DNA of 64,000 bases from Andreprevotia sp. IGB-42 (GCF_009848685.1 NZ_WXTX01000005.1:295473-359472), one strand, 5' to 3'; shown: positions 36,309-45,867, numbered from the stretch's first letter. Notes: generated from the letters alone by a model not told the origin. Program-made: numbers and translations.

Positions 36309-39300
36309 ATGTCCGCAGTCGACCTGTCGCGTAACGCGACCGACTTTTTCAAGCGCTACAACGGCGTACGCATGCAGCAGGGCCGGGTGCTGACTGACGA
36401 TGATTTCAATGAAGCCGCCCAGCTGGATCTGGAAGACCAGCGCCGCACCCGCCTCGATACCATCGGCGCCTATGGCACGCCGGACAACGGCTTCCTGCTG
36501 AAAAACCCGCAAGTGGTAAACGGCAAGCCCACCTTCACGCTGGCCGCCGGTTCGCTGTACCTGGGTGGCTTGCGGCTGGAACAGCCGGTGGATGAACCGT
36601 TCCACCTGCAAAAAGACTGGCTGTTTTTCGACAGGGCAGCCGATTGGCCATCTGCGCCGACCTCTGGTAGCCGCATCGACCTGGTGTGGATAGAGGCGTG
36701 GCAGCAGCCGGTGACCGCCGTCGAGGATGGCGAGCTGTTCGAAGTGGCATTGGGTGGGCCCGACACCAGCGCACGGCTGCGCACCATGCGCCGGGTTTAT
36801 GTGCAAACAGGCGTGAACACCGAGGAATGCCCGGAAGCCTGGGATGCGCTCAAGAATAGCTGGTCTGCACTGGGCACGCTGGCCGCCGATTACGAGTTGG
36901 CAAGTACGGCAAAATTGCAGGTGAGCTTCACCGTGCCGTCGGAAACCACCAATCTGTGCGCGCCACCGCAGAACGGCGGTTACCTGGGCGCGGAAAACCA
37001 GGCCATCCGCGTGCAGATGGTCGATGCCACGCACTACACCTGGGGTTACGACAACGCCGCGCCGCTTTACCGCGCCTTGCTCACCACATCCAACAACAAG
37101 CGCGTGAAGCTCAAGCTGCTGACCGAGCCCAAGGATGCGGTGCACTGGCCGCTGCACGATCAGGTAGTGGAAATCCTGCCGTGGTCGGCAGCGCTGCCCA
37201 ATGGCGAGCGCGTGGCAGAGCTGGCTGGCCACCTGACCAAGGTGGCCAGCAGCTACAACCCGGACAGCGCCGAATTCACCATCGTCGATGAACCGCCCAC
37301 CGGCTTTGAAAACCGCTGGGAAGGGCGTGATGACCAAGCCAGCTTCTTCAATGGCCAGCCCGAGCAGCGCTATGTATACGTGCGCATCTGGAATCGCGGT
37401 GATGACTTGGCCTCACCGGCCAAAGTCCCACTGGCAAACAATGTGCTGGGCCACACCGGGCTGTCGATCACCTTCCTGGGCGGGCCGCTGCGTGCCTATG
37501 ACTACTGGATCATTGCCGCGCGCCCGGCCGCACCCAATGTGGTCACCCCGTGGGTGCTGAAATCCGGCGCGGCCGCGCATGGCCTCAAGCGCTATCGTGC
37601 GCCGCTGGGGCTGATCCGCTGGACTGCCGATGGCAGTGGCGTCACCGGCCTGGTGATCCACGATTGCCGCCGCCCCTTCCTGCCGCTGACCAAGATACGT
37701 AATTGCTGCGGCGTAACGGTAGGCGATGGCACCAACAGCTTTGGCCAGTTCACGTCGATCAACGCTGCCATAGCCGCGTTGCCAGCCACCGGTGGCTCGG
37801 TCTGCATCCTGCCCGGCACCTATGAAGAAACCGTGTACGTGATCGGGCGCAAGCACATCACGCTGCATGGATGCGGGCCGCGCTCGCGCATTGTTGCGCC
37901 GGTCAAGGACAAGAACAACGAGCTGCCGGCCATCTATGTGCAGGAAAGCCAGGACATCACCATCGAGGGCCTGGCGCTGGAAGCTGGCTACCTGCCCGCC
38001 TTGCTGGTGTGGGAGAGCGAACAGGTCACGCTGACCGACAGCCTGGTGGAAATGCGCGATCAGGCCAGCCCGTATGCTGCGGTTTATCTGCAAGGCGAGG
38101 ATCTGGCCGTCACGCACTCGGTAATTACCGTGCTGGACGGCAAGCAGGAAGAAACGGCGTTGGCGGGTGGCAGCACATTTGCCGGCAGCAGCGCGCATGG
38201 CGGCATCCAGATTGCCGGCGGCAGCGATGGTGTGCGCATTGCCGACAACCGTATCGTTGGCGGCTTCGGCCATGGCATCACGCTGGGCAGCCTGGTGCAA
38301 TACACCAAGGATGGCGAAGAGAAAGACGTGCCGGATCAGGAACCCACCGATGACGATCCGTGCGATGCCTGCGCACCGCTCAGTATCTTTTTCCTGACCA
38401 CCGAAGACGACAAGGTGTTCTACCGTTCGCGCGGCGATCTGTACCGGATCGAAATCACCGACAACGATATTCTCGGCCATGGTAGCAACGGTATCAGCGT
38501 GTTGCGGCTGTTCGGTATCGTGGAGAAAACCATCGAGCTGATCGGCGTACACGGCCTGCTGATCGCCAACAACCGCATTGCCTACAACCTGTGGCGACAG
38601 ATTGCGCCCATCCCGGCGCAGTTCCGGCTGTTTGTCACCTATGGTGGCGTGGTGCTGGCGCAGGTGAGCGATCTGGTGATCGAGCACAACCTGATCACCC
38701 GCCACGGCATCACGCGCGGCAGCCCCGCATCCGGCGTGTATGCAATGCTGGTGCAGGGCGTGCGCATCGAGCACAACCAGATCATCGACAACGGCCCGGC
38801 CGACAAGGAACCGGTTTCCAGCGCGCAGCCCGGTTTGCGTGCCGGTGTGCATATCTGGATTGCGCTGCCCGCGCATGCGGCCAGCAAGCAGAAACGCGCC
38901 GATGCACTGTTGCATCGCAAGGCCACCGCGCAGGGTAGCGAGCAATTGCGCATCCACGACAACGTGATTTCGCAGCCGCTGGGGCAGGCACTATTCATCC
39001 TGGCAGCCGGGCCGCTCGCCATCACCGACAACCGTTTGTCCAGCCAGGGCACTACCTCGACCGGGCTGCAATTGCTGGCGTCCACCGTGGTGGCCGCCGA
39101 TATCGGCATCAGCCGCGAATGGTCGATCGGCTTGCTGATCACGCTGGTGCTGCAGATATTCAGCAAATCGTCGCCGGGCGGCTCGCATTACGGCAGCAAG
39201 ATCTGCGATATCTCCCGCTTGGCGATGTTCACCAAGGCATTCAAGCCGGCCCTGCCCACCGGCAAGCTGCTGTTCAGCGATAACCAGGTCAGCTACGACA

Positions 39301-39698
39301 GCCTGGCCGACGAGGATGATCCGCAGGGCTTTGCCATCAGCTCGGCGCTGCTGTTCTCGCTGGACGACGTTGCTGCCATCAGCAACCAGTTCGAATTCGG
39401 CGCGCAGCAGCAGCTGGCGTTCATCGACTTGCTGGCGTTTGGCGTATCGATCCGCGTCAACGACAACCGCCTGACCGAAACCTGGGGGCGCAGCTTCTTG
39501 TCCGGCTATACGCTGGGGCTGATGAATACCACCACGGATAACCAATCCACGCATTGCCTGGCCGGCAATGGTTTTCTTGAATCGATACACGATAACCTGG
39601 CGCTGGCCGAGGCCTTCTGCGAAGGCGCGTGCAGCAAACAAGGCGCGAAAGCGCTGGCTGCCTTCCTCGGCGCGGGTGCGCTGGCTGTCAAATCCTGA
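36309..39698 (+). CDS. DUF6519/right-handed beta-helix protein, candidate fibre or surface-binding protein
   Basis: The 1129-aa protein starts at ATG 36309 after GAGGGAGAAA. Its first 60 residues (ATDFFKRYNGVRMQQGRVLTDDDFNEAAQLDLEDQRR) match the DUF6519 motif common in eCIS and actinobacterial gene clusters. Residues about 480-1060 are a long parallel beta-helix: ITLHGCGPRSRIV, ITIEGLALEAGYLPALLVWES, VRIADNRIVGGFGHGITLG, LLIANNRIAYN, IEHNQIIDNG and similar rungs. Such helices bind or cut polysaccharides. No catalytic set could be assigned. Position at the end of the baseplate genes suggests the target-recognition fibre. Confidence 0.82.
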   Translation: MSAVDLSRNATDFFKRYNGVRMQQGRVLTDDDFNEAAQLDLEDQRRTRLDTIGAYGTPDNGFLLKNPQVVNGKPTFTLAAGSLYLGGLRLEQPVDEPFHLQKDWLFFDRAADWPSAPTSGSRIDLVWIEAWQQPVTAVEDGELFEVALGGPDTSARLRTMRRVYVQTGVNTEECPEAWDALKNSWSALGTLAADYELASTAKLQVSFTVPSETTNLCAPPQNGGYLGAENQAIRVQMVDATHYTWGYDNAAPLYRALLTTSNNKRVKLKLLTEPKDAVHWPLHDQVVEILPWSAALPNGERVAELAGHLTKVASSYNPDSAEFTIVDEPPTGFENRWEGRDDQASFFNGQPEQRYVYVRIWNRGDDLASPAKVPLANNVLGHTGLSITFLGGPLRAYDYWIIAARPAAPNVVTPWVLKSGAAAHGLKRYRAPLGLIRWTADGSGVTGLVIHDCRRPFLPLTKIRNCCGVTVGDGTNSFGQFTSINAAIAALPATGGSVCILPGTYEETVYVIGRKHITLHGCGPRSRIVAPVKDKNNELPAIYVQESQDITIEGLALEAGYLPALLVWESEQVTLTDSLVEMRDQASPYAAVYLQGEDLAVTHSVITVLDGKQEETALAGGSTFAGSSAHGGIQIAGGSDGVRIADNRIVGGFGHGITLGSLVQYTKDGEEKDVPDQEPTDDDPCDACAPLSIFFLTTEDDKVFYRSRGDLYRIEITDNDILGHGSNGISVLRLFGIVEKTIELIGVHGLLIANNRIAYNLWRQIAPIPAQFRLFVTYGGVVLAQVSDLVIEHNLITRHGITRGSPASGVYAMLVQGVRIEHNQIIDNGPADKEPVSSAQPGLRAGVHIWIALPAHAASKQKRADALLHRKATAQGSEQLRIHDNVISQPLGQALFILAAGPLAITDNRLSSQGTTSTGLQLLASTVVAADIGISREWSIGLLITLVLQIFSKSSPGGSHYGSKICDISRLAMFTKAFKPALPTGKLLFSDNQVSYDSLADEDDPQGFAISSALLFSLDDVAAISNQFEFGAQQQLAFIDLLAFGVSIRVNDNRLTETWGRSFLSGYTLGLMNTTTDNQSTHCLAGNGFLESIHDNLALAEAFCEGACSKQGAKALAAFLGAGALAVKS

Positions 39699-39710
39699 CC
39701 GGAGTGCTGT

Positions 39711-40556
39711 ATGGATACGTTGAAAGGCAATACCAGACAAAACGAACTGCAATTTGCAGGTTTGCTCGGCGCCGTGAAGGCCGTGACCGAAGTGGCGCCG
39801 CAGGCATTCAATCTGTTGCAGGCGCTGGGCCACGGCGCTGCGCAAGGGCAGGAGCGCGAGGCCAAGCGGCTGGCCAAGAAGCATGGCGATAACGATGCCC
39901 GGGTGCAGGCCGCACTGCTGCGCAGCGAGGCGCTGCAGCAGGTGGCTGCCAATGTCACGCTGGGTTTGTCCCGCGGCGGCAAGGTGTTCGAGACCGCCGT
40001 GCAGGGCAATCTGTTCCACGGTTACGTGATCGATGCGCAGGGCGATCCTGCGGTCGGCCATACCGTGCAACTGTCGCTGGAAAATGCCACCGAAAACCGC
40101 ATCAGCCTGGCGGACAAAACCGATCAGGATGGCTACTTCCGCATCTGGCTGGGTGGCAAATCCGAGCATGTAAAAGGGGAGGCGACGGTAGAAACCCGCA
40201 CGAACGCGTTGTTCGCCAGCCTGGGTAGCCGGCTGGCAAACCAGCTGTACAAATCGGACAGTGCGCCGGAAACAAAGCTTGCCGAAGAAGTGCTCAAGAA
40301 CCGGCGTGAAGAGGCTGTCGCCAAGGCGAAAGAGGCCGAAGCCGTAGCCGCCGTCTCGACATCCGCTGCGCCGGCAACCCCGGCACCGGGTGGCAGCGGC
40401 TCCGGTACCGATGCCGGCTACGGCGAAGGACTGGAAAGCCGCGTGCAGATTTTCAACAGCGCGGGCGAATTGCTGCTGGAAGACGATGCCCCGCCGGTAT
40501 TCGGTCACGGCGACGAGGGCATCGATTCGCAGTTCCGCTATTACTCGCTACCCTGA
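39711..40556 (+). CDS. Last protein of the injection-system operon, function unknown
   Basis: The 281-aa protein has an alpha-helical N-terminus (1-95, rich in Ala/Gln/Leu), a carboxypeptidase-regulatory-like beta domain at about 97-150 (FHGYVIDAQGDPAVGHTVQLSL with DQDGYFRIWLGG), a charged helical linker (KLAEEVLKNRREEAVAKAKEAEA) and a Gly/Ser-rich tail ending in a small acidic segment. No known eCIS subunit matches. It may be a cargo, a fibre chaperone or an outer decoration. It is certainly in the operon: 12 bases after the fibre gene and before a strong terminator. Confidence 0.75.
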   Translation: MDTLKGNTRQNELQFAGLLGAVKAVTEVAPQAFNLLQALGHGAAQGQEREAKRLAKKHGDNDARVQAALLRSEALQQVAANVTLGLSRGGKVFETAVQGNLFHGYVIDAQGDPAVGHTVQLSLENATENRISLADKTDQDGYFRIWLGGKSEHVKGEATVETRTNALFASLGSRLANQLYKSDSAPETKLAEEVLKNRREEAVAKAKEAEAVAAVSTSAAPATPAPGGSGSGTDAGYGEGLESRVQIFNSAGELLLEDDAPPVFGHGDEGIDSQFRYYSLP

Positions 40557-40580
40557 TCCGCTTCGCTGCGGTACCTGATG

Positions 40581-40615
40581 CAAGGGCCTGTTGGCATGAC
40601 AGGCCCTTGTTTTTT
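40581..40615 (+). terminator. Intrinsic terminator ending the injection-system operon
   Basis: CAAGGGCCTGT (40581-40591) and ACAGGCCCTTG (40599-40609) form a perfect 11-bp stem with a 7-nt loop, followed by six T residues. It is 24 bp beyond the last operon stop codon and separates it from the convergent PHP-domain gene. Confidence 0.92.
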
Positions 40616-40617
40616 GC

Positions 40618-42996
40618 TCAATCCAGCGTGACGAACAGCGCGGACGTCCATACCCGTGATTGATCACGCTGCCTTGCGGTGATGAACAGCGGGTGCTCGG
40701 TGCCCGCTGCCAGTTGCAGTGCGCCCAGGTCAATCTCACCCTGCACCTCGCGCGGCAGCGCCGCAGCAGTGATGCGCTCCAGCGTGATATGCAGTTCGGT
40801 ACCGGCAAGATCCTGGCGATGGCTGGCCTGCTGCCGCAGGGCCGTGCCCGTCACGGCGATTTCTGCGTGCGGTGCATGCACATGCGCTTGCGGTTGCAGC
40901 GGATCGCCCACCTTGATGTAGCTGTCGATGCGCGCCTGCACGCTGATGAATACGCCATCGCCCAGCCCGGACAGATCGAGCTCGATGCTGTCCTGATCGC
41001 CACTGGTCACGGTGCGAAAAGTCAGCGTGTTCGCCCCGGTGCGCCAGCAGGTTTGCTCCGGATGATCGAAGCCGAATGCGGCAAAGTCCTGCAGCACAGC
41101 GCCGCGGATGGTGATTTCGCCGCTCCAGTACGCCCCGCGGTAGCGGTCTTTCAACCGTGCCCCGCCAAGGCGGACGCGCACGCGGCCAGCGGCAAAACCC
41201 AGCTCCTGCTGCAGCTGGCGCTGCCAAATCAGCTGTTCGCCACGATACAGGCTGATTTCTTCCCAGCCCTGATCGCCCAGCAGCCGGTATTGCAGCGGCT
41301 GCTGGCTGCTGCCGGCATAGGCTTCGCCCATCTGGTACTGACCATGCCACAGGCTGGCAAAGCTGCGCTCGCCGGTGGTGGCAAAGGTGCGGCGCTGGCG
41401 CAATGCGCTGGCCACACCGGCACGGTCGAACCGGCTTGCCAGTACGCCGGTCAGCCCGCCGCGTGAGCCGAATACCGCCGTGGCCGGCACGCCGCCACCG
41501 CAACGGCCCTGGTGCTCGTCGCTATTGGCTGCGGCGCCCATGCGGTAACCGCGCTGCAATGCCTCGGCATATACCCAGTGGAACTGTCCCCACGCGGAGC
41601 CCACCTCGATCAGCCGTTCCAGCTCCGGGTGGTGCCAGTCCAGGTTGCAGCGGCGCCCGCCCACATGCGGCATCATCAGGTGGCCTTCCGGGTCTTTGGC
41701 ATAGGCGGCATAGAGTTCATCCACCGGCCAGGTACCGGGCACGATGGTGCCATGCGTGTGTTCGTTCCATTCGATGGAGCGCACCATGCGGCCGTGCTCG
41801 TCATACGGGAACTCCGGCTTGCGCCCATGCAGGAACACCACGTTGCGGTCACCTCCGGCGCTGGAGTTGCCGCACCATTCGGTGCCGGGAAAGCACACGA
41901 AACGGCCCGGTTCGTTCAGGCTGTGGATCAGTTCCACCGCCTTGTCCCAGCGTGCTTCGGTGATGTTGAAATCGTTGGCGGTATAGCCCAGCACATCCAG
42001 CCCGGCTACATCGCGGCCGTAGCTCAGGTTGTACAGGGTATCGTTGGTGCCGATGGTATCGTCCGAATGCACATGCAGGTCTGCATACAGCGGGCGTTGC
42101 TCTCCCAGATCGGCATCCAGCGTCACGAATGCCTGCGATGCCGCGATATGCGGCGCATGCACGCTGGCGGCCAGCCGCCATTCCCCCGCTTGCTGCGGGG
42201 CCAGATCGGCAATGCGCAATGCCGCCCAGCCGTGCGCAGGCAAAGTGAATGGCTGGTTTACCACGCTACCGTCCGGGCCGGACAGTTGCAGCGCACCGTG
42301 CAAGGGCAGATCGCGGCAGGTATTGCCCCATGCATCGTCCACCCGCACGATGGCATCGAACGCCTGCGTGGTGCCTACCAGCCGTGGTGCTACCACATGC
42401 AATGCAACGGGGGCACCGGGCACGATATCGAGCGTGACGTCCCCGGGTACTTCGGCAAACTTGGAGCTGCCCAGCGGGTCGATGAACATGCGGAAGCGGA
42501 AGTCTTTTTCCACGAAGCTCTGCACCCGGGTACCCGCGCCACCCTGGCGGCGATCACCCAGCCGGATCACGATGTGATCGCCGGGATTCAGGTAGCCATC
42601 CACGATATCGATGATCACCGCTTTCTGGAATGGCCGCTCATGGCCTTTCTGGTCGAAGCGTACTTTCAGCCGCTGCACGGTGGCGGCGCTTTGCCCCGGC
42701 ACCAGCGCCCCGGCGTGGTATTCGGCTGATACGAAGTTGGCTGCTGCCGGGTCACTGGTCTGGAACAGCGCCCAGTCCGAATAGAACTTGAATGCCAACT
42801 TCAGCCAGGCACCATCGGCCAGGCCAATACCGCCCACTTCGTATTCCAGCAGCAGTTCCGTCCATTCACCCGCTACCAGCGTATCGCGGTCGCAACTGAT
42901 GCTACCTAGGAATGGGCGCTGCTTGTTCAATGCATACAGCCCTTGCGGCGCGGTATAGCTACCAGCCTCATGGGCCGGATCAAAAACGTGGGTCAT
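40618..42996 (-). CDS. DUF3604/PHP-like metal-dependent protein
   Basis: The 792-aa protein carries a PHP-type metal motif LYADLHVHSDDTIGT near residue 307, followed by GLDVLGYTANDF, FPGTEWCG, HVGGRRCNLDWHHPELER and AAANSDEHQGRCGGG, all histidine/aspartate-rich sites of the DUF3604/PHP superfamily. The N-terminal 300 residues and C-terminal 220 are beta-rich and unassigned. No signal peptide is visible. It is the last gene of the minus-strand transporter cluster, 145 bp from the permease, so it may process the imported compound. Substrate is unknown. Confidence 0.82.
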   Translation of the reverse strand: MTHVFDPAHEAGSYTAPQGLYALNKQRPFLGSISCDRDTLVAGEWTELLLEYEVGGIGLADGAWLKLAFKFYSDWALFQTSDPAAANFVSAEYHAGALVPGQSAATVQRLKVRFDQKGHERPFQKAVIIDIVDGYLNPGDHIVIRLGDRRQGGAGTRVQSFVEKDFRFRMFIDPLGSSKFAEVPGDVTLDIVPGAPVALHVVAPRLVGTTQAFDAIVRVDDAWGNTCRDLPLHGALQLSGPDGSVVNQPFTLPAHGWAALRIADLAPQQAGEWRLAASVHAPHIAASQAFVTLDADLGEQRPLYADLHVHSDDTIGTNDTLYNLSYGRDVAGLDVLGYTANDFNITEARWDKAVELIHSLNEPGRFVCFPGTEWCGNSSAGGDRNVVFLHGRKPEFPYDEHGRMVRSIEWNEHTHGTIVPGTWPVDELYAAYAKDPEGHLMMPHVGGRRCNLDWHHPELERLIEVGSAWGQFHWVYAEALQRGYRMGAAANSDEHQGRCGGGVPATAVFGSRGGLTGVLASRFDRAGVASALRQRRTFATTGERSFASLWHGQYQMGEAYAGSSQQPLQYRLLGDQGWEEISLYRGEQLIWQRQLQQELGFAAGRVRVRLGGARLKDRYRGAYWSGEITIRGAVLQDFAAFGFDHPEQTCWRTGANTLTFRTVTSGDQDSIELDLSGLGDGVFISVQARIDSYIKVGDPLQPQAHVHAPHAEIAVTGTALRQQASHRQDLAGTELHITLERITAAALPREVQGEIDLGALQLAAGTEHPLFITARQRDQSRVWTSALFVTLD

Positions 42997-43027
42997 GCTG
43001 ATACTCCTGCCATCGCTCTGGATGGCT

Positions 43028-43075
43028 GCAAATGCTGTGCGCTGGTTAGAGCACCTGACTTGTAACGGGGGACCC
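43028..43075 (+). pseudogene. tRNA-Thr(UGU)-like fragment
   Basis: The stretch GCTGGTTAGAGC followed by ACCTGACTTGTAA and GGGGGACCC looks like the D-arm, anticodon arm (loop CTTGTAA, anticodon TGT) and variable region of a tRNA-Thr. Three bases of the 3' anticodon stem are missing, and no acceptor stem or complete T-arm is present, so it cannot be a working tRNA. It lies in the 145-bp gap between permease and PHP genes. Confidence 0.45.
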
Positions 43076-43141
43076 GAACGGGAGGTGCTGAGCGGGGCGC
43101 GCCGAGCGAGGGCATGCGTTCAAAACACGGGTTCAACTGCT

Positions 43142-43948
43142 TCACGGTCGCCAAGCCTGGTAATGCTGATCCAGCCTGCGGAACAGCAGGCTTTCCGCCA
43201 GCCATGCCATCACGCCGATCAATGCAATGCCCAGCAATACCTGCGCGCTGTTGCCGATCTGGCCGCCCATCGCCACCATCCAGCCGATCCCGCGCGATGC
43301 GCCGATCATTTCCGCCGCCACCAGCGCCCGCCATGCCTGGCTGAAGCCGATGCGCAATGCGGCGGTCAGCGCCGGCAGCGATGCCGGCAGGTACACATGC
43401 CACAGCAGTTGCGCGCGGCTGGCGCCCAGCGTTCTGGCTGCGCGGATCGCGCCGATCTGGATGGCGCGCACGCCTTCCTGGATGGTCACCACCATCGGGC
43501 ACACCGCGGCGATGAAAATCACCACGATGATGGCGAGGTTGCCGATACCGAAAATGATCAGCGTCAGCGGTGCCCATGCCACCGGCGGAATAGCCATGAA
43601 CAGTGCATTGAGCGGGGTGACGAATTGGCGAAAACCGGTGGATAAACCCGCCAGCGTGCCGATCACCATGGCAATGACGGTTGCCGCCGCAAACCCTGCC
43701 AGCTCGCGCCCCAAGCTGGCCAGCAACTGCTCGCCCAGGCTGCCTTTTTGCAGCCAGCGCCAGCCTTCCGCCAATACAGCCCACGGCTGCGGCAACACGT
43801 AATCGGGAAAGCGGCTGGCAATCAGCATCCACGCCAGCAGCAGGAAGGGCAGCGATGCCCAGCTCCAGTCGGGCTTCAAGCGCCAGCCGGCTTTTGCTGT
43901 CCACGGTGGCTGCAAGCGGCGCATGCGCTCAGCGACCTTGCTCGGCAC
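43142..43948 (-). CDS. ABC transporter permease (SsuC/TauC/NrtB type)
   Basis: The 268-aa inner-membrane protein has about six hydrophobic segments. The cytoplasmic loop that docks the ATPase is RAIQIGAIRAARTLGASRAQLLWHVYLPASLPALTAAL, the standard EAA-type motif for nitrate/sulfonate/taurine permeases. It overlaps the end of the binding-protein gene by 20 bases if it begins at ATG 43948; ATG 43924 is an alternative that avoids the overlap. Confidence 0.9.
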   Translation of the reverse strand: MPSKVAERMRRLQPPWTAKAGWRLKPDWSWASLPFLLLAWMLIASRFPDYVLPQPWAVLAEGWRWLQKGSLGEQLLASLGRELAGFAAATVIAMVIGTLAGLSTGFRQFVTPLNALFMAIPPVAWAPLTLIIFGIGNLAIIVVIFIAAVCPMVVTIQEGVRAIQIGAIRAARTLGASRAQLLWHVYLPASLPALTAALRIGFSQAWRALVAAEMIGASRGIGWMVAMGGQIGNSAQVLLGIALIGVMAWLAESLLFRRLDQHYQAWRP

Positions 43949-44936
43949 GCTGCAGCCAGCTGGTATCCACTACCTGTTCCACCTTCAGCGGCTTGCTCAT
44001 GAAGCCCAGGCTGAGCGAGTAATCCATCAGGCGCTGGATGAACTGCTGATCCTGCGCTTCCAGCTTGTACGCCCAGCCCAGCCGCTTGCGCGCTTCCTGC
44101 ACCACGGCCACGGGCTCGATCACCTTGTTGCCGTTCCTGATCTGTGCAATCTGGAATGCATCGGCGATGATGCGGTTGGCTTCGTCCGGGTTCTTCTGCA
44201 AGAACTCGATCGCCCTGATGTGCGCGCGCAGCACCTTCACCGTATCGTCCGGGCGCTCTTTCAGCGTTTTGGTCGGCGCCATGATCACGTACCACGGGTA
44301 ATTGGGCAGCTTCTGGTTGACGTCCAGCACCAGCCGGCCACGTCCGCTCAGCAGCGATTCGGAAGCAAACGGCTCCCAGGTGAAAATGGCATCCACCTGC
44401 TGGTTCTGCAGCGCCACGGCCATGTTTGCGGGCGGCATCGATACGATATCCAGGTCTTTTTCCGGGTCCAGTCCGCCGATCTCCTTCAGTACGAAGCCGC
44501 GCAGCAGCACATCCATGCCGCTGCCCTTGGCCACACCGGCGAGCTTCTTGCCCTTGAGGTCTGCCACGGTTTTCACGCCTTCGCTGCGGTCGGCAATCAC
44601 TGCGGCCTGCCCATAGTTCACCTTGGCGATGATGCGGCTATCCAGCCCGCGCGAGAACCACTGGTAAACCGGCGGCGCGCCGATATAGGCAATGTCCAGC
44701 TCACCGGCCGCCAGCGCCTGCTGCACGATGGGGCCATCGCCAAACGACTTCACCTCCACCTTCAGCCCTTCGGCGGCGTAAAAGCCTTTCTTGTCGGCAA
44801 TGATGGCCGGCGCGTTGGCCATGGCGTACACCCAGCCGATGCGCAGCGGCGGTTTATCTGCCGCGCGCGTGCCGGTGGAAAACAGCGTCGCCAGTGTGGC
44901 AACGGCTAATAAGGGCAAGATCAGTCTGGATCGCAT
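43929..44936 (-). CDS. ABC transporter periplasmic binding protein (nitrate/sulfonate/taurine type)
   Basis: ATG 44936 (MRSRLILPLLAVATLATLFSTGTRAADKPP) gives 335 aa with a clear signal peptide cleaved near RAAD; an upstream start would only lengthen the N-terminus ahead of it. The body matches the NMT1/SsuA-like group: LRIGWVYAMANAPAIIADKKGFYAAEGLKVEV, GELDIAYIGAPPVYQWFSRG and AIFTWEPFASESLL. It delivers a small anionic or sulfonated solute to the adjacent permease. The substrate cannot be told from sequence. Confidence 0.9.
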   Translation of the reverse strand: MRSRLILPLLAVATLATLFSTGTRAADKPPLRIGWVYAMANAPAIIADKKGFYAAEGLKVEVKSFGDGPIVQQALAAGELDIAYIGAPPVYQWFSRGLDSRIIAKVNYGQAAVIADRSEGVKTVADLKGKKLAGVAKGSGMDVLLRGFVLKEIGGLDPEKDLDIVSMPPANMAVALQNQQVDAIFTWEPFASESLLSGRGRLVLDVNQKLPNYPWYVIMAPTKTLKERPDDTVKVLRAHIRAIEFLQKNPDEANRIIADAFQIAQIRNGNKVIEPVAVVQEARKRLGWAYKLEAQDQQFIQRLMDYSLSLGFMSKPLKVEQVVDTSWLQRAEQGR

Positions 44937-44969
44937 ATCAGGCTCGCAAATGGAAATGGGTAAGGGCAA

Positions 44970-45776
44970 TCAGGGTGCCGAGCAGGCAGCAGGCTGCAGG
45001 CCGGCAATGCATTCGGTCAGCGTATTGCGGTACTCGGCAAACTGCGCCAGCCGGCGCGTGGCCTGGCTGCGCTGGCGCGGCAGGTCAATATTCAGCTCGC
45101 TGCGGATGCCGCCCGGTGCGGGGGCCAGCACCACTACGCGGTCAGCCAGGAACACCGCCTCATCGATATCGTGGGTGATGAAAATCACCGTTTGTTTCAG
45201 CAGTGACCACAACCGCAGCGTTTCTTCGTTCAGCTTCATGCGGGTGATGGCATCGAGCGCAGCAAAGGGCTCGTCCATCAGCAGCACCGTGGGTTCGAGT
45301 GCCAGCGTGCGGGCCAGCGCCACGCGCTGCTGCATGCCGCCGGATAGCTGGTGCGGCAGGCGGCCCGCCGCATCGGCCAAGCCCACCAGCGCCAGATAAT
45401 GCAATGCACGCTCGCGCTGTTCTGCCGCGTCATGGTGGCCGGCCATGCGCAGGCCGAAGCGCACGTTGTCCAGCGCGTTCAGCCATGGAAAAAGCTGTGG
45501 CGACTGGAACACATAACCCAGCGCCGGGTTTTCCGGCTGCACCGCAGCACTCGCGAGGCAGACGTGGCCGCGATCCGGCTGCATGAAACCTGCCAGCAGA
45601 TTGAGCAGCGTGGTCTTGCCGCAGCCGGATGGCCCCAGCAACACCAGGAATTCACCCGCATGCGCAGCGAGGTTCAAGCCACGGAATACCGGCTGGCCAT
45701 CGGGATACGCGAAATCGACATCCCTTACCTGGAAGTGCGGCGTGGTACGGGTGGGGTAGGGGGCAGCGGGTTGCAT
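44970..45776 (-). CDS. ABC transporter ATP-binding protein (SsuB/TauB type)
   Basis: From ATG 45776 the protein has 268 aa with Walker A LLGPSGCGKTTLL, the Q-loop FQSPQLFPWLNALDNV, signature LSGGMQQRVALARTL, Walker B VLLMDEPFAALD and switch FITHDIDEAVFLADRV. All catalytic residues are intact. It is the first gene of the minus-strand transporter cluster. An upstream in-frame start at 45845 would add 23 unlike residues and run into the regulatory region. Confidence 0.92.
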   Translation of the reverse strand: MQPAAPYPTRTTPHFQVRDVDFAYPDGQPVFRGLNLAAHAGEFLVLLGPSGCGKTTLLNLLAGFMQPDRGHVCLASAAVQPENPALGYVFQSPQLFPWLNALDNVRFGLRMAGHHDAAEQRERALHYLALVGLADAAGRLPHQLSGGMQQRVALARTLALEPTVLLMDEPFAALDAITRMKLNEETLRLWSLLKQTVIFITHDIDEAVFLADRVVVLAPAPGGIRSELNIDLPRQRSQATRRLAQFAEYRNTLTECIAGLQPAACSAP

Positions 45777-45867
45777 GATGGGTGGCCGATGGTGTTGATC
45801 GTATGCCTGCCGTGGCCGGGATGATGCACCGGAAAACCATGGCAAGGCGTGCAGGATGCAACAATAC

